Source of the DNA: Hwanghaeella grinnelliae
GTDB lineage: Bacteria; Pseudomonadota; Alphaproteobacteria; UBA8366; Aestuariispiraceae
DNA length: 64,000 bases
Direction of reading: 5' to 3'
Assembly: GCF_004005845.1 (NCBI RefSeq)
Contig: NZ_SADE01000001.1
Location: 2,046,001-2,110,000 of the forward strand
This document shows, one piece after another, positions 1 to 7,771 of this stretch. The translations under genes were made by a program, and so were the position numbers. Within the stretch, counting starts at the first letter, position 1. Each line of letters begins with the position of its first letter. Under the pieces are notes generated by a model, which did not search any database, was not told the DNA's origin, and saw only the letters and a list, made by a program, of their open reading frames with translations.

Positions 1-278
1 ATTTCACGGATTTCGGACAACAGATAGCCGGTGAAGTCCTTCTTCGTATTCCGGACAATATCGGTTCCGACAAGGCGATACCGGAAGTCATGTCCCTGCC
101 CCAAGACATCGACCAGGAAAACAAAGGGCAGCATGTTGGGAATATCCACCGGGTCGAGGTCCAGCCGACTTGGGAAAGTTCTCCCACTCTTTTTTGAATC
201 CCAATAGCTTAGGAATTCTTCCAAAGAAGGCGGTTTAAGAGATCGGCGTCGCGCGGGGCGCGCTAGCATGGTGTTCAT
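1..278 (-). CDS. PAS_5-type PAS domain protein (N-terminal part, runs off left edge)
   Basis: Reading the minus strand from an ATG at 278 gives an open frame to the window edge, about 92 residues. A second in-frame ATG lies at 269. The protein has a basic N-terminus, then the typical opening of PAS_5 (DUF-type PAS) proteins of Rhodospirillales: a YWDSKKSG segment, a short basic/proline stretch, DPVDIPNMLPFVFLVDV, then FRYRLVGTDIV. This matches the family pattern of a Trp-rich helix followed by the first PAS strands. Such proteins are usually 160-220 residues and are soluble, and their ligands and partners are mostly unknown. A second family member sits at 36290-36901. The C-terminal part lies outside the window, so nothing can be said about additional domains. 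Confidence 0.75.
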   Translation of the reverse strand, partial: MNTMLARPARRRSLKPPSLEEFLSYWDSKKSGRTFPSRLDLDPVDIPNMLPFVFLVDVLGQGHDFRYRLVGTDIVRNTKKDFTGYLLSEIRE

Positions 279-390
279 AGGCAACAGATAGGCCAATAGT
301 GGTAAAAGAACCACAAACTAATCCACTTTTTTCCTTGTCACCGCAGGCCAAACCGCCGCCAGCGCCTCTTAAGATATTGATTATGTACCC

Positions 391-1629
391 CTATTTTCCG
401 CCGCCAATGATGTTTTTTTCTGGTCCGAAGGGAAAGCCGGTGATGTTTTCCGCCCCGTCCTCGGTAACAATCAAAATGTCATGCTCACGATAACCGCCGG
501 CGCCGGGCAGGCCTTCGGGCAACATGATCATCGGCTCCATGGAAACCACCATGCCGGGCTGTAAGACCGTATCGATATCCTCACGCAATTCGACGCCCGC
601 CTCACGACCATAATAATGGCACAAAACCCCAAATGAGTGGCCGTAGCCGAAAGATCGATACTGCAATAGGTCCCATGCCCGGTACATCTCGTTCAACTCG
701 GCCGCGATATCCATGCAGCGCGTGCCGGGTCGGATCAGTTCCAACCCTCGCCGATGGACGGCACAGTTCTTTTCCCAAAGGTCCAAATGCGCGTCGCTTG
801 CATGGTCACAAAAAAGCGTTCGTTCCAAGGCCGTGTAATACCCGAATATCATCGGGAAGCAGTTTAGGCTGAGAATATCGCCGCTTTCGATTTTCTTGTT
901 CGTAACCGGGTTATGAGCGCCATCCGTATTGATGCCCGATTGGAACCAGGTCCAGGTATCCATCAACTCCACGAAGGGGAATGAATTGGCGATCTCCCGG
1001 GTCATTGCATTGGTCGAGGCGATCGCGACCTCATGCTCCGGCACGCCGGCGGCGACCGCTTCCGCACAGGCCGCGCCGCCGAGATCGCAGATCCGCGCCC
1101 CTTCCCGGATAAGCGCGTGTTCTTCCGCCGATTTGATGGTCCGCAGCCACATGGTCTTCTGGCTGATATCCACCAGTTCCACGCCGGGAAGCGCGCCGCT
1201 CAACTGGCGTTCGATATCCAGGGAAACATGGTCGAATTCGATACCCAGGCGCTGGATTCGGGGCGTCAACTGACGCACGGCTTCAAAATAGTTGTCCTTG
1301 CGCCAGTCTGTGTAGGTGATGTTGTCGCCGTAGGTGCGCCGCCAGGGCTGCCCGCCGTCGATGCCCGCCGAAATCGAGGTCGCCTTGTCCGGCGTTACAA
1401 CGAAGCCGTATTTTCGGCCGAAATTACAATACAGCCACCCGGAATAATAGGCGATGTTGTGGTAGGAGGTGAACAGACAGGCGTCGATATCCTGTTCCGC
1501 CATGGCCGCACGCAGCCTATCCTGACGCCCCTGCATTTCCGCATCGGAAAACGGCGACCATTCCTTTTCGCCGTTGTGCCATGCCACCGTCCGCGCCATG
1601 CCCTCCGCGGCCCCTACCCCATTCGCCAT
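391..1629 (-). CDS. Creatinase (creatine amidinohydrolase)
   Basis: Predicted to hydrolyse creatine to sarcosine and urea in the cytoplasm (EC 3.5.3.3). The 412-residue protein has the two-domain pita-bread fold of family M24. Unlike true aminopeptidases it matches creatinase over long stretches, as I recall the Pseudomonas enzyme: FTSYHNIAYYSGWLYC near residue 54, the active-site block MDTWTWFQSGINTDGAH with its catalytic His, and the C-terminal HSFGVLCHYYGREAG and MEPMIMLPEGLPGAGGYRE blocks. Length is close to the usual ~403. The start at 1629 has a GGGAG ribosome site 8 bases upstream. ATG 30 bases inside (MARTVAWHN) is an alternative. The product sarcosine could be oxidised by the dehydrogenase at 32173-34602, although that gene is 30 kb away. 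No urease gene is in view. Confidence 0.92.
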   Translation of the reverse strand: MANGVGAAEGMARTVAWHNGEKEWSPFSDAEMQGRQDRLRAAMAEQDIDACLFTSYHNIAYYSGWLYCNFGRKYGFVVTPDKATSISAGIDGGQPWRRTYGDNITYTDWRKDNYFEAVRQLTPRIQRLGIEFDHVSLDIERQLSGALPGVELVDISQKTMWLRTIKSAEEHALIREGARICDLGGAACAEAVAAGVPEHEVAIASTNAMTREIANSFPFVELMDTWTWFQSGINTDGAHNPVTNKKIESGDILSLNCFPMIFGYYTALERTLFCDHASDAHLDLWEKNCAVHRRGLELIRPGTRCMDIAAELNEMYRAWDLLQYRSFGYGHSFGVLCHYYGREAGVELREDIDTVLQPGMVVSMEPMIMLPEGLPGAGGYREHDILIVTEDGAENITGFPFGPEKNIIGGGK

Positions 1630-1673
1630 CGCGTCGCTCCCGCTTGCATAAAGTCCGGATGCAGGGAGTGTTC

Positions 1674-1730
1674 TGTCGCGTCACCAAAAATCTGCGACAA
1701 TCCGCGACGGAATCGTTCAAAGACGCGACA
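1674..1730. promoter_or_regulatory. Inverted repeat upstream of creatinase
   Basis: TGTCGCGTC at 1674-1682 is the exact reverse complement of GACGCGACA at 1722-1730. Two further GCGAC copies lie between them, at 1694-1698 and 1704-1708. The arms sit 45-100 bases upstream of the creatinase start. They could be sites for a dimeric regulator that loops or binds cooperatively, possibly the Lrp/AsnC protein encoded next door. This is inference only. Confidence 0.35.
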
Positions 1731-1782
1731 TAGGACGGTGTATTGTCCGGCGGCGTTTCAACCGGTGATCGGCAACAGATAA

Positions 1783-2244
1783 TTACAACGGGACGGTCAA
1801 ACCGGCTTTCACCGTGTCCATCACAACCGTTGTCTCAAAACGCTGGATTGATTTGGACGCATAGAGGACCCGGTGAATGAAACCTTCATAGGTCTTCATG
1901 TCTTCCGTCACGACGATCAAAACAAAATCGCTGGCCCCGGTAACGTAATAACAGTGCTGAACCTCGGGCAATTTCATCATGCGGCGCTTGAAGTCATCGA
2001 CGATGTCGGGTCGACCGTGCTGCAGTATGACTTCGACGATCACGGTTAGTTTGCGGCCGACCTTTTCGGGGTCGACGACAGCAACCTCCCGCGCGATCAC
2101 TCCTTCGTCCCGCAGCCGCTTCAGGCGCCGTTGGCACGCCGTCGCGGATAGTCCCACACGTTCAGCCAAGGCTTCCGACGTTCTGTTCCTGTCTTCCTGA
2201 ACCAAATTCAGTAACTTGACGTCAAACACATCCAATTCACTCAT
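1783..2244 (-). CDS. Lrp/AsnC family transcriptional regulator
   Basis: This 153-residue protein has the usual Lrp/AsnC size and order: an N-terminal winged helix-turn-helix (residues 1-60, beginning LDVFDVKLLNLVQEDRN and containing LSATACQRRLKRL) and a C-terminal RAM ligand-binding domain (about 70-145, with the VTGASDFVLIVV segment). These proteins bind amino acids and act as octamers on upstream DNA. The gene is transcribed away from the EamA exporter at 2378, with 133 bp between the starts, and lies upstream of creatinase on the same strand. Its probable targets are therefore the exporter, itself and perhaps creatinase (inference). An AAGGTG ribosome site precedes the ATG. Confidence 0.93.
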   Translation of the reverse strand: MSELDVFDVKLLNLVQEDRNRTSEALAERVGLSATACQRRLKRLRDEGVIAREVAVVDPEKVGRKLTVIVEVILQHGRPDIVDDFKRRMMKLPEVQHCYYVTGASDFVLIVVTEDMKTYEGFIHRVLYASKSIQRFETTVVMDTVKAGLTVPL

Positions 2245-2377
2245 CGGCGCACCTTTTCTGCAACACCCCCAATTTTATGCAGTTTTTTATCACTAGATCG
2301 ATATATTTCGCAGAATTTAGGCATGAAAAGGATTCTATTCCTGTCCTTTCACCGATCAATGGACAGGGAACCAAGCC

Positions 2378-3343
2378 ATGACCTTCATTCGAACGCAGAC
2401 CTCACCCGCCATCGGCTTCATGGCTGGCATCGGTGCAGCATTGATTTGGGGGGCATGGCCGGTTCTATCGCGCGATGCGGTCATCGATGGCTTCGCGCCG
2501 TTGGACATCGCCATGCTGCGGTTTGGCATCGCCGGCCTTGTTCTCGCCCCGTTGATCCTGCGCAATGGGTTCGGCGGCCTTGGCGCAGCACGCGCCATGG
2601 TTCTGGCGGCGGGCGCCGGCGCCCCCTATGTGTTTGTCACTGTAACCGGCCTATCCCTCGCCCCTGCCGGTCATGGCGGAGTGATCATCCCTTGCACGAT
2701 GCTGACGGCCTCCACTGTGGGGGCATGGATATTCTTGAAGGACCCGCCGTCATCAACCCGTTTGGTCGGGTTGGCCATCATCTTTTGCGGCATTGGTTTG
2801 ACCGCTTGGTCCGGCATGAGGCTGAGCACCGATATCTGGTCACCGGATGCATTGCTGGGTGACGGACTGTTCATGATCGGCGGTGTCCTTTGGGCTACTT
2901 ACACCGTCGGCTCCCGTTGCTGGAGGGCTGAGCCTTTTCAGGCCACGGCGGCCGTTTCGGTCCTCTCGATGATTATCGTTCTGCCGATATGGCTGATGGC
3001 CGGCGGGGACGCGGTGATGCAGGCGCCTCTTCCCGCGCTGGCATGGCAGGCCGGTTTCCAAGGCATTCTGGTCGCGATCGGCGCTTTGGTTTTCTACACC
3101 AAGGCCGTGGCTGTCTTCGGTGCGGCCCGCGGCGCGCTGTTCGCCATACTGGGGCCGGTCTTCACGGTGCTGTTGGCAATCCCTGTGTTGGGAGAGGTCC
3201 CTTCAGGTCTGGCGGTGGCCGGCCTTATCTTCTGCACATCCGGCATGGCCGTCGCCTTCGGCGCCTATGGTTTGGCCCTGAGTGCCTTGCGGAAAAACAC
3301 CCTGTCGAAGCCGTCTTCCGTGCCGCGCGCCGTTTCCTCGTAG
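2378..3343 (+). CDS. EamA/DMT family permease
   Basis: Predicted inner-membrane metabolite exporter of the drug/metabolite transporter superfamily. The 321-residue protein has about ten hydrophobic helices in two EamA halves. The first begins at AGIGAALIWGAWPVLSR and the second at about residue 160. Members paired with Lrp-type regulators often export amino acids or related small molecules, but the substrate cannot be read here. It is divergent from the Lrp/AsnC gene. Its last 79 bases overlap the 3' end of the convergent GNAT gene; the overlapped part encodes only the polar tail after the last helix. Confidence 0.88.
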   Translation: MTFIRTQTSPAIGFMAGIGAALIWGAWPVLSRDAVIDGFAPLDIAMLRFGIAGLVLAPLILRNGFGGLGAARAMVLAAGAGAPYVFVTVTGLSLAPAGHGGVIIPCTMLTASTVGAWIFLKDPPSSTRLVGLAIIFCGIGLTAWSGMRLSTDIWSPDALLGDGLFMIGGVLWATYTVGSRCWRAEPFQATAAVSVLSMIIVLPIWLMAGGDAVMQAPLPALAWQAGFQGILVAIGALVFYTKAVAVFGAARGALFAILGPVFTVLLAIPVLGEVPSGLAVAGLIFCTSGMAVAFGAYGLALSALRKNTLSKPSSVPRAVSS

Positions 3344-3735
3344 CCCAAGCGGGGATAGAGCGCCAGGTTCTCTGTCATCTTCGCATTCGTATAGAGTTCA
3401 ATCGCGGACAGCCCTTGGGCCAAGGCGGCCTGTTCGGCAAAATCCAGCAGGCTGCGTCCAATGCCCCGCCCTTGGTAAACGGGGTCCACGGCAACATTCT
3501 CGACGTGCAGATGGTCGCCCCGACGATACTGCACGACATACCCAGCAACAGCACCCCCGGATTCGGCAACGAAAAGCTCACCCCGCGCCAGATGAGTGTC
3601 GAAATCGGCCACCATCGGTGCAGGTTTTCGGCCGATGCGCGGGATATACATGGCATAGGACGCTGCCGCGCAAGCCCGTATGCCATCCAAGTCGCCCGCC
3701 GCCGCTTTGCGCATGATCATCTTGCCGTCGGCCAT
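3265..3735 (-). CDS. GNAT family N-acetyltransferase
   Basis: A 156-residue acetyl-CoA-dependent acetyltransferase of the GNAT fold. The acetyl-CoA pyrophosphate-binding motif A is clear (VDPVYQGRGIGRSLLDFAE), preceded by the LHVENVAV beta-strand and followed by ELYTNAKMTENLALYPRLGY, a common ending of small-molecule GNATs. The acceptor is unknown. I place the start at 3735, where a GGAGTGGGG stretch precedes the ATG; an upstream in-frame ATG at 3765 is possible. The gene converges on and overlaps the DMT transporter, and its promoter faces that of the enolase-superfamily gene at 3849. Confidence 0.88.
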   Translation of the reverse strand: MADGKMIMRKAAAGDLDGIRACAAASYAMYIPRIGRKPAPMVADFDTHLARGELFVAESGGAVAGYVVQYRRGDHLHVENVAVDPVYQGRGIGRSLLDFAEQAALAQGLSAIELYTNAKMTENLALYPRLGYEETARGTEDGFDRVFFRKALRAKP

Positions 3736-3848
3736 CCCCACTCCGTCACAAACACTGTTTTGCACGATTTGGGCTGGTCAAATGGTCCCATCGAGCGAAT
3801 TCTAAACACAATAAATTAAGACTTATCACGGTCCTCGGGGGGATTTTC

Positions 3849-4931
3849 ATGCGCGTTTCCGGTCTGTCCACCATTGTTGTCGATGTCCCGCTGCCGAAAC
3901 AGATCCGGTCTGCGATCCACACGATCAAATCCGCCACCTGCGTTCTGGTCACGGTGGAGACCGATGAGGGGATATCCGGCGAAGGCATGGCCTTCACGAT
4001 CAATGGTGCCCGGATCCGCTCCGTCGAGGCGCTGATACAAGACCTGGAACCGATGATCCTGGGACGCGATCCCCACGACACCGCCGCGATCTGGCAGGAA
4101 ATGTGGGACGCACTGAACTTCGTCGGACAGAAGGGCATCCCCATTATCGGGATGTCCGCCGTGGACACCGCATTGTGGGACATCGTCGGCAAGGCAGCCG
4201 GCAAGCCGCTGCATAAATTGTTCGGCGCGGCGCGGGACAGTGTTCCCGCCTATGCCAGCGGGGGTCTTTGGATGTCGCTCTCCATCGACGAGTTGCAACA
4301 GGAAGCGCGCGAATTCATCGCCCAAGGCCATCACGCCATGAAAATCCGCGTCGGCAAAGGGAACGTCGCCAGTCATGTGGAGCGCGTTGCCGCGGTGCGC
4401 GACGTTATCGGACCGAACATCAAACTGATGGCTGATGGAAACCAAAGCCTAACCGCGAAGGAGGCCATACGGCTCGGCCGCGAATTGGAGCGTTTCGACC
4501 TGACTTGGTTCGAGGAGCCGGTGCCGTGCTGGGATTTCGAGGGCCACGCAGCCGTGCGCGCCGCCCTGGATACGCCGCTGGCATCGGGAGAAACCGAATA
4601 TACGCGCTATGGCATGCGGCAGATGATCGAGGCCAAGGCTTGTGACATTCTGATGCCTGACCTGGAACGCATCGGCGGTTACACGGAATTCCGTCGGTCC
4701 GCAGCTTTGGCGGCGGCCTTCGACATTCCGGTGACGCCGCACCTGTTCACGGAATACTCGCTTTGCATGGCGGGCAGTCTGCCGAACTGTTTCATTGTAG
4801 AACATATGCCTTGGTTCGCGCCGATCTACACCGAAACCGTCGAGATCGCGGAGGGTGAAATCGCGATACCCGACAGACCGGGCCACGGCTTTAGCTTCAA
4901 TCCGGATGCCGTCGACCGATTCAGGATGTAG
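3849..4931 (+). CDS. Mandelate racemase/muconate lactonizing enzyme family protein
   Basis: Enolase-superfamily enzyme, 360 residues, the normal size. It has an N-terminal capping domain (about 1-125) and a C-terminal barrel. Metal ligands are visible as D196 (MADGN), E222 (WFEEP) and E248 (SGE), with nearly the same numbering as mandelate racemase. The His-Asp dyad of the mandelate racemase subgroup is present (D271, H298 in TPHLFTEYS), and E318 could be the electrophilic Glu. The first base motif is K165-I-R167, so Arg replaces the usual second Lys. This argues for an acid-sugar dehydratase-like or other abstraction on one face rather than racemisation (inference). The substrate is unknown. 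A G-rich ribosome site (GGGGGGA) precedes the ATG. Confidence 0.88.
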   Translation: MRVSGLSTIVVDVPLPKQIRSAIHTIKSATCVLVTVETDEGISGEGMAFTINGARIRSVEALIQDLEPMILGRDPHDTAAIWQEMWDALNFVGQKGIPIIGMSAVDTALWDIVGKAAGKPLHKLFGAARDSVPAYASGGLWMSLSIDELQQEAREFIAQGHHAMKIRVGKGNVASHVERVAAVRDVIGPNIKLMADGNQSLTAKEAIRLGRELERFDLTWFEEPVPCWDFEGHAAVRAALDTPLASGETEYTRYGMRQMIEAKACDILMPDLERIGGYTEFRRSAALAAAFDIPVTPHLFTEYSLCMAGSLPNCFIVEHMPWFAPIYTETVEIAEGEIAIPDRPGHGFSFNPDAVDRFRM

Positions 4932-5013
4932 CGTTTCGATCCCATTTGCCTGTTTCAGGCTCACCCGCTCAGAAGAAAGCGCACCATGCCACAGGGGACG
5001 GGCGCGCAGTTGT

Positions 5014-5400
5014 TCATCGGTCCAATTTTGAAAGAACGTCGATGAGATCGCTGGCTGAGAAGCCTTTTTCCAGGGCGCCTAGAACCGTTAGACCCCTGGC
5101 CGACGCAAGCATGGCTGTGTTGACCAGATATTTCCCTTCGTAACCGCTCATCAAGATGAGCGGTATTTTGTCGGCCCGCTGGCTCAACTGGTTGAACAGT
5201 TCCACACCATCCATTTCCGGCATGACGATGTCGGAAATGATGCAAACCGCGTTGGTTTCATCCAGGATATCGAGACATTCCCGTCCATCAGCGGTCCGAA
5301 CCGCACTGAAGCCAGCTGCCTCGACCGTCCTTTGAACAAATTCCGAAATGTCGGGATCGTCATCAACAATGATGATTTTAACGTCGGCGTGAGTGTTCAT
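5014..5400 (-). CDS. Single-domain response regulator (CheY-like receiver)
   Basis: A receiver domain of 128 residues with no output domain. The acidic pocket (IIVDDDPD), the phosphoacceptor Asp (ISDIVMPEMDG), the Ser of LMSGY and the Lys of LEKGF are all present. The proline that normally follows this Lys is Gly here. The stretch from MSGYEGKYL through the Lys is closely similar to the receiver at 39957-40391 (MSGYDGKYL, then LTILGKLQKPF), so the two are paralogues. No kinase gene is adjacent. I chose the ATG at 5400 because the receiver fold begins right after it; an ATG at 5403 and one at 5445 are in frame. It probably shuttles phosphate or docks on a partner (inference). Confidence 0.85.
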   Translation of the reverse strand: MNTHADVKIIIVDDDPDISEFVQRTVEAAGFSAVRTADGRECLDILDETNAVCIISDIVMPEMDGVELFNQLSQRADKIPLILMSGYEGKYLVNTAMLASARGLTVLGALEKGFSASDLIDVLSKLDR

Positions 5401-5474
5401 CATGGTTTCGTTCATGTTCCCGTAAAATACCATCGCCCTGTTCACGCAGGCAACGGCCCCTTACCCGGCGGACC

Positions 5475-5501
5475 TTGGATAACGGCAAAGCCGCTATCCA
5501 A
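5475..5501. other. Hairpin inside the 5401-5776 intergenic stretch
   Basis: The 376 bp between the receiver gene and the DeoR gene hold no supported gene. TTGGATAACGGC at 5475-5486 pairs with GCCGCTATCCAA at 5490-5501 with one mismatch and a 3-base loop. It is not followed by a T-run on either strand, and no gene reads into it, so a terminator role is unlikely. The right end of the stretch holds the DeoR promoter and operators listed separately. Confidence 0.5.
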
Positions 5502-5726
5502 TACACGAGCAAGTTTTCGCTTTTAAATGCAATGCACCGAAGTTCTACGCGGTGCCGGTGAAAATGGATGCCCTTCCAGCCCACCGGAACGCACGCGGTA
5601 TCCAGCCGTGTTGATGACATCCGGTTTTCATACTCACAAGCCGGGGAAAACGTTACGCGCAACAGGCCAGGTTTCGCCAACAAGCGAAAATGAAACGATC
5701 CCATCCCCAACTTTTATGACGAAGAG

Positions 5727-5782
5727 TTTCATTTGAATGTCATGACTCCGTCATATGAAACCTGTATAAGTTTCATATGAAA
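5727..5782. promoter_or_regulatory. Three evenly spaced operator copies for the DeoR regulator
   Basis: A perfect 12-bp palindrome TTTCATATGAAA lies at 5771-5782 and spans the DeoR start codon. Copies with 10 of 12 matches lie at 5749-5760 and 5727-5738. The repeat interval is exactly 22 bp, about two helical turns, so all three face the same side of the DNA. Binding would cover the promoter, so autorepression by the encoded DeoR protein is the natural reading (inference). Confidence 0.7.
5742..5770 (+). promoter_or_regulatory. Sigma-70-type promoter of the DeoR-ABC operon
   Basis: A -35 box ATGACT (5742-5747, 4/6 matches) and a -10 box TATAAG (5765-5770, 5/6 matches) are separated by 17 bp. 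The expected start of transcription, about 7 bases after the -10 box, coincides with the ATG at 5777. There is no ribosome site before that ATG, which suggests a leaderless mRNA. Confidence 0.6.
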
Positions 5783-6586
5783 TCTTATGCGACCGAGCCA
5801 CTCAGCGCGAATGCCGACACGCTCTCGGAAAGACAATCCGAGATCGCGGAACTTGTGCGCGCGACCGGCTTTGCCGGGATTGATGAATTGGCGGACCGTT
5901 TTTCGGTCAGCACGCAAACCATCCGCAAAGATGTAAACGGGTTGTGTGACAAGGGATTGCTGCGCCGGGTGCATGGTGGTGTTCAGTTGGCCAGCGTCGG
6001 AAACCTTGAATACCGGATGCGCAAAGTGTTGCGCTATTCCGCCAAACAGCAGATCGCCGCCGCCGTCGCGGACACCATTCCGAACGGATCGTCCGTGTCG
6101 ATATCAATCGGCACAACACCCGAAGCCGTGGTTTCCGCGATGCTAAGCCATACGAATCTGAAAATTCAGACCAACAACCTGAATATCGCGATGATCGGCA
6201 ATACGGCCGGGTCATTCGATGTCAGCATCCCAGGCGGCCTGATCCGCCGTGGCGACGGGGACATCATCGGGCCCGCCGCGGTCGCCTTCTTTGAAAGCTA
6301 CAAGGCCGATTTCGGCATCTTCGGCGTCGCCGCCGTGGATGCGGATGGCGGTCTGCTCGACTTCTATGAAGAGGAAGTCGCCGCCCGACAGGCCATCCTT
6401 CGAAACTGCCGAACCTCAATTCTGGTGCTCGATCACATGAAATTCGAACGTAACGCCCATGTCCGCGGCGGCCACATCGCCGATGTCGACCATGTCTTCT
6501 GCGACAAGGCCCCGCCGCCCGGCATTGCATCCGCGCTTGCCGAAGCGGGCGTGACGGTCACCATATGCGGAAAGGAGTCGAACTGA
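5777..6586 (+). CDS. DeoR/GlpR family transcriptional regulator
   Basis: A 269-residue repressor-type protein. Residues about 20-75 form a DeoR winged helix-turn-helix (ELADRFSVSTQTIRKDV, then LLRRVHGG, the family signature). The rest is a DeoR C-terminal sensor domain related to phosphosugar isomerases (IGTTPEAVV, NNLNIA, SIPGGLIRRGDGDIIGPAA). Family members respond to phosphorylated sugars or glycerol-3-phosphate. The gene heads the ABC importer operon: its TGA overlaps the ATG of the ATPase gene, so it most likely controls uptake of the transported solute. The start codon lies within an operator palindrome and appears to be the first transcribed codon. Confidence 0.92.
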   Translation: MKSYATEPLSANADTLSERQSEIAELVRATGFAGIDELADRFSVSTQTIRKDVNGLCDKGLLRRVHGGVQLASVGNLEYRMRKVLRYSAKQQIAAAVADTIPNGSSVSISIGTTPEAVVSAMLSHTNLKIQTNNLNIAMIGNTAGSFDVSIPGGLIRRGDGDIIGPAAVAFFESYKADFGIFGVAAVDADGGLLDFYEEEVAARQAILRNCRTSILVLDHMKFERNAHVRGGHIADVDHVFCDKAPPPGIASALAEAGVTVTICGKESN

Positions 6587-7653
6587 TGTCGACACCTGAC
6601 GGCAAATCGATATCGCTCAGCGGCATCACCAAATCCTGGGGCGATCCGCCGGCGGTCGACCATGTGGACCTTGAAATCGCGGCAGGCCAATTCACCGCCC
6701 TGCTCGGCCCGTCCGGCTGCGGAAAATCGACGACCCTGCGCATCATCGCCGGATTGGAATTCCCGGATTCAGGAACCGTGACCATCGGGGGCGAAGACGT
6801 CACCGCCCTGCCCCCGGCGAAGCGCAATATTGCCATGGTGTTCCAGTCTTATGCGCTGTTTCCGCATCTCTCGGTCGCGGAGAACATTACTTTCGGCTTG
6901 CGGACCCGCCGGGTTCCGGTGGGTGAAAGGGGCGAGCGCCTGAAACGCGCGGCGGACCTTCTTGAATTGACGCCCTATCTTGACCGTAAGCCTTCCCAGC
7001 TTTCCGGCGGGCAACAGCAACGCGTCGCGCTGGGCCGCGCCATCATCGCGGAACGCCCGGTCTGCCTGATGGACGAACCGTTGTCGAACCTGGATGCCCG
7101 CCTGCGGCATGAGATGCGGAGCGAGATCCGCGCCCTGCAGCAAAAACTTGGCTTCACCATGGTCTATGTCACCCATGACCAGGTCGAGGCCATCACCATG
7201 GCGGACCAGGTCGCCCTGATGAACAAAGGACATGTGGAGCAAGCAGCCTCCCCGCGGGAGATCTATGACCGCCCGGCGACCGTTTTCGCCGCGCGTTTCA
7301 TCGGCACCCCGCCGATGAACCTGATCCCCATACAGGCCTTCGGCGAAAAGGCCGGGACGCTGGCATCGCAAAACTACCTGATCGGCATCCGGCCAGAGGT
7401 CATGCATCTCGACGCCGACGGCCCGCTGAAAGCGACGGTGGTCGAGGCGGAGTTCCTGGGCTCGGAAACACTCGTCACCTGCGAGGCCGTCAACAGCCGA
7501 TTCGTCGTCTCCGCATCCGGCGGCACTGAGGTCGGCCGGGGCGAAAGCGTCGGAATAGGATTCAAGCAGTCGGACATGCATCTGTTCGACGGCGACAAAG
7601 GGGCACGCTGCGATGGGGAACTTTCCGCCGTCGCCGCCGCACTGTGCGGATAA
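6586..7653 (+). CDS. ABC importer ATP-binding protein (MalK/UgpC type)
   Basis: The 355-residue ATPase drives solute uptake with the two permeases downstream. Walker A is GPSGCGKST (about residue 41), the signature is LSGGQQQR, Walker B is CLMDEPLSNLDA, and the H-loop is VTHDQVEA. The C-terminal ~120 residues form an OB-like TOBE domain (LIGIRPEVMHLD), typical of carbohydrate and glycerol-3-phosphate importers of the CUT1/Ugp group. I start at 6586, where an AAAGGAG site lies 9 bases upstream and the ATG overlaps the DeoR stop. Translational coupling is likely. UgpC-like specificity is possible but not proven by sequence. Confidence 0.92.
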   Translation: MSTPDGKSISLSGITKSWGDPPAVDHVDLEIAAGQFTALLGPSGCGKSTTLRIIAGLEFPDSGTVTIGGEDVTALPPAKRNIAMVFQSYALFPHLSVAENITFGLRTRRVPVGERGERLKRAADLLELTPYLDRKPSQLSGGQQQRVALGRAIIAERPVCLMDEPLSNLDARLRHEMRSEIRALQQKLGFTMVYVTHDQVEAITMADQVALMNKGHVEQAASPREIYDRPATVFAARFIGTPPMNLIPIQAFGEKAGTLASQNYLIGIRPEVMHLDADGPLKATVVEAEFLGSETLVTCEAVNSRFVVSASGGTEVGRGESVGIGFKQSDMHLFDGDKGARCDGELSAVAAALCG

Positions 7654-7740
7654 CAATACAAGGTTGGAACGGCTGAAAGCGCGGACCGCACCCGACAAAG
7701 ATAACAGCCGAGTTGGTCGATAACAGTTTGGCCTGCAACA

Positions 7741-7754
7741 GCCGGAATTCCGGC
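7741..7754. other. 14-bp palindrome before the solute-binding protein gene
   Basis: GCCGGAATTCCGGC is a perfect palindrome that ends 6 bases before the AGGAGAGA ribosome site of the binding protein gene. In RNA it could fold only as a tight hairpin or pair between two molecules. It may protect the 5' end of processed binding-protein mRNA (inference). Confidence 0.4.
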
Positions 7755-7771
7755 GGGAAAAGGAGAGAGAA

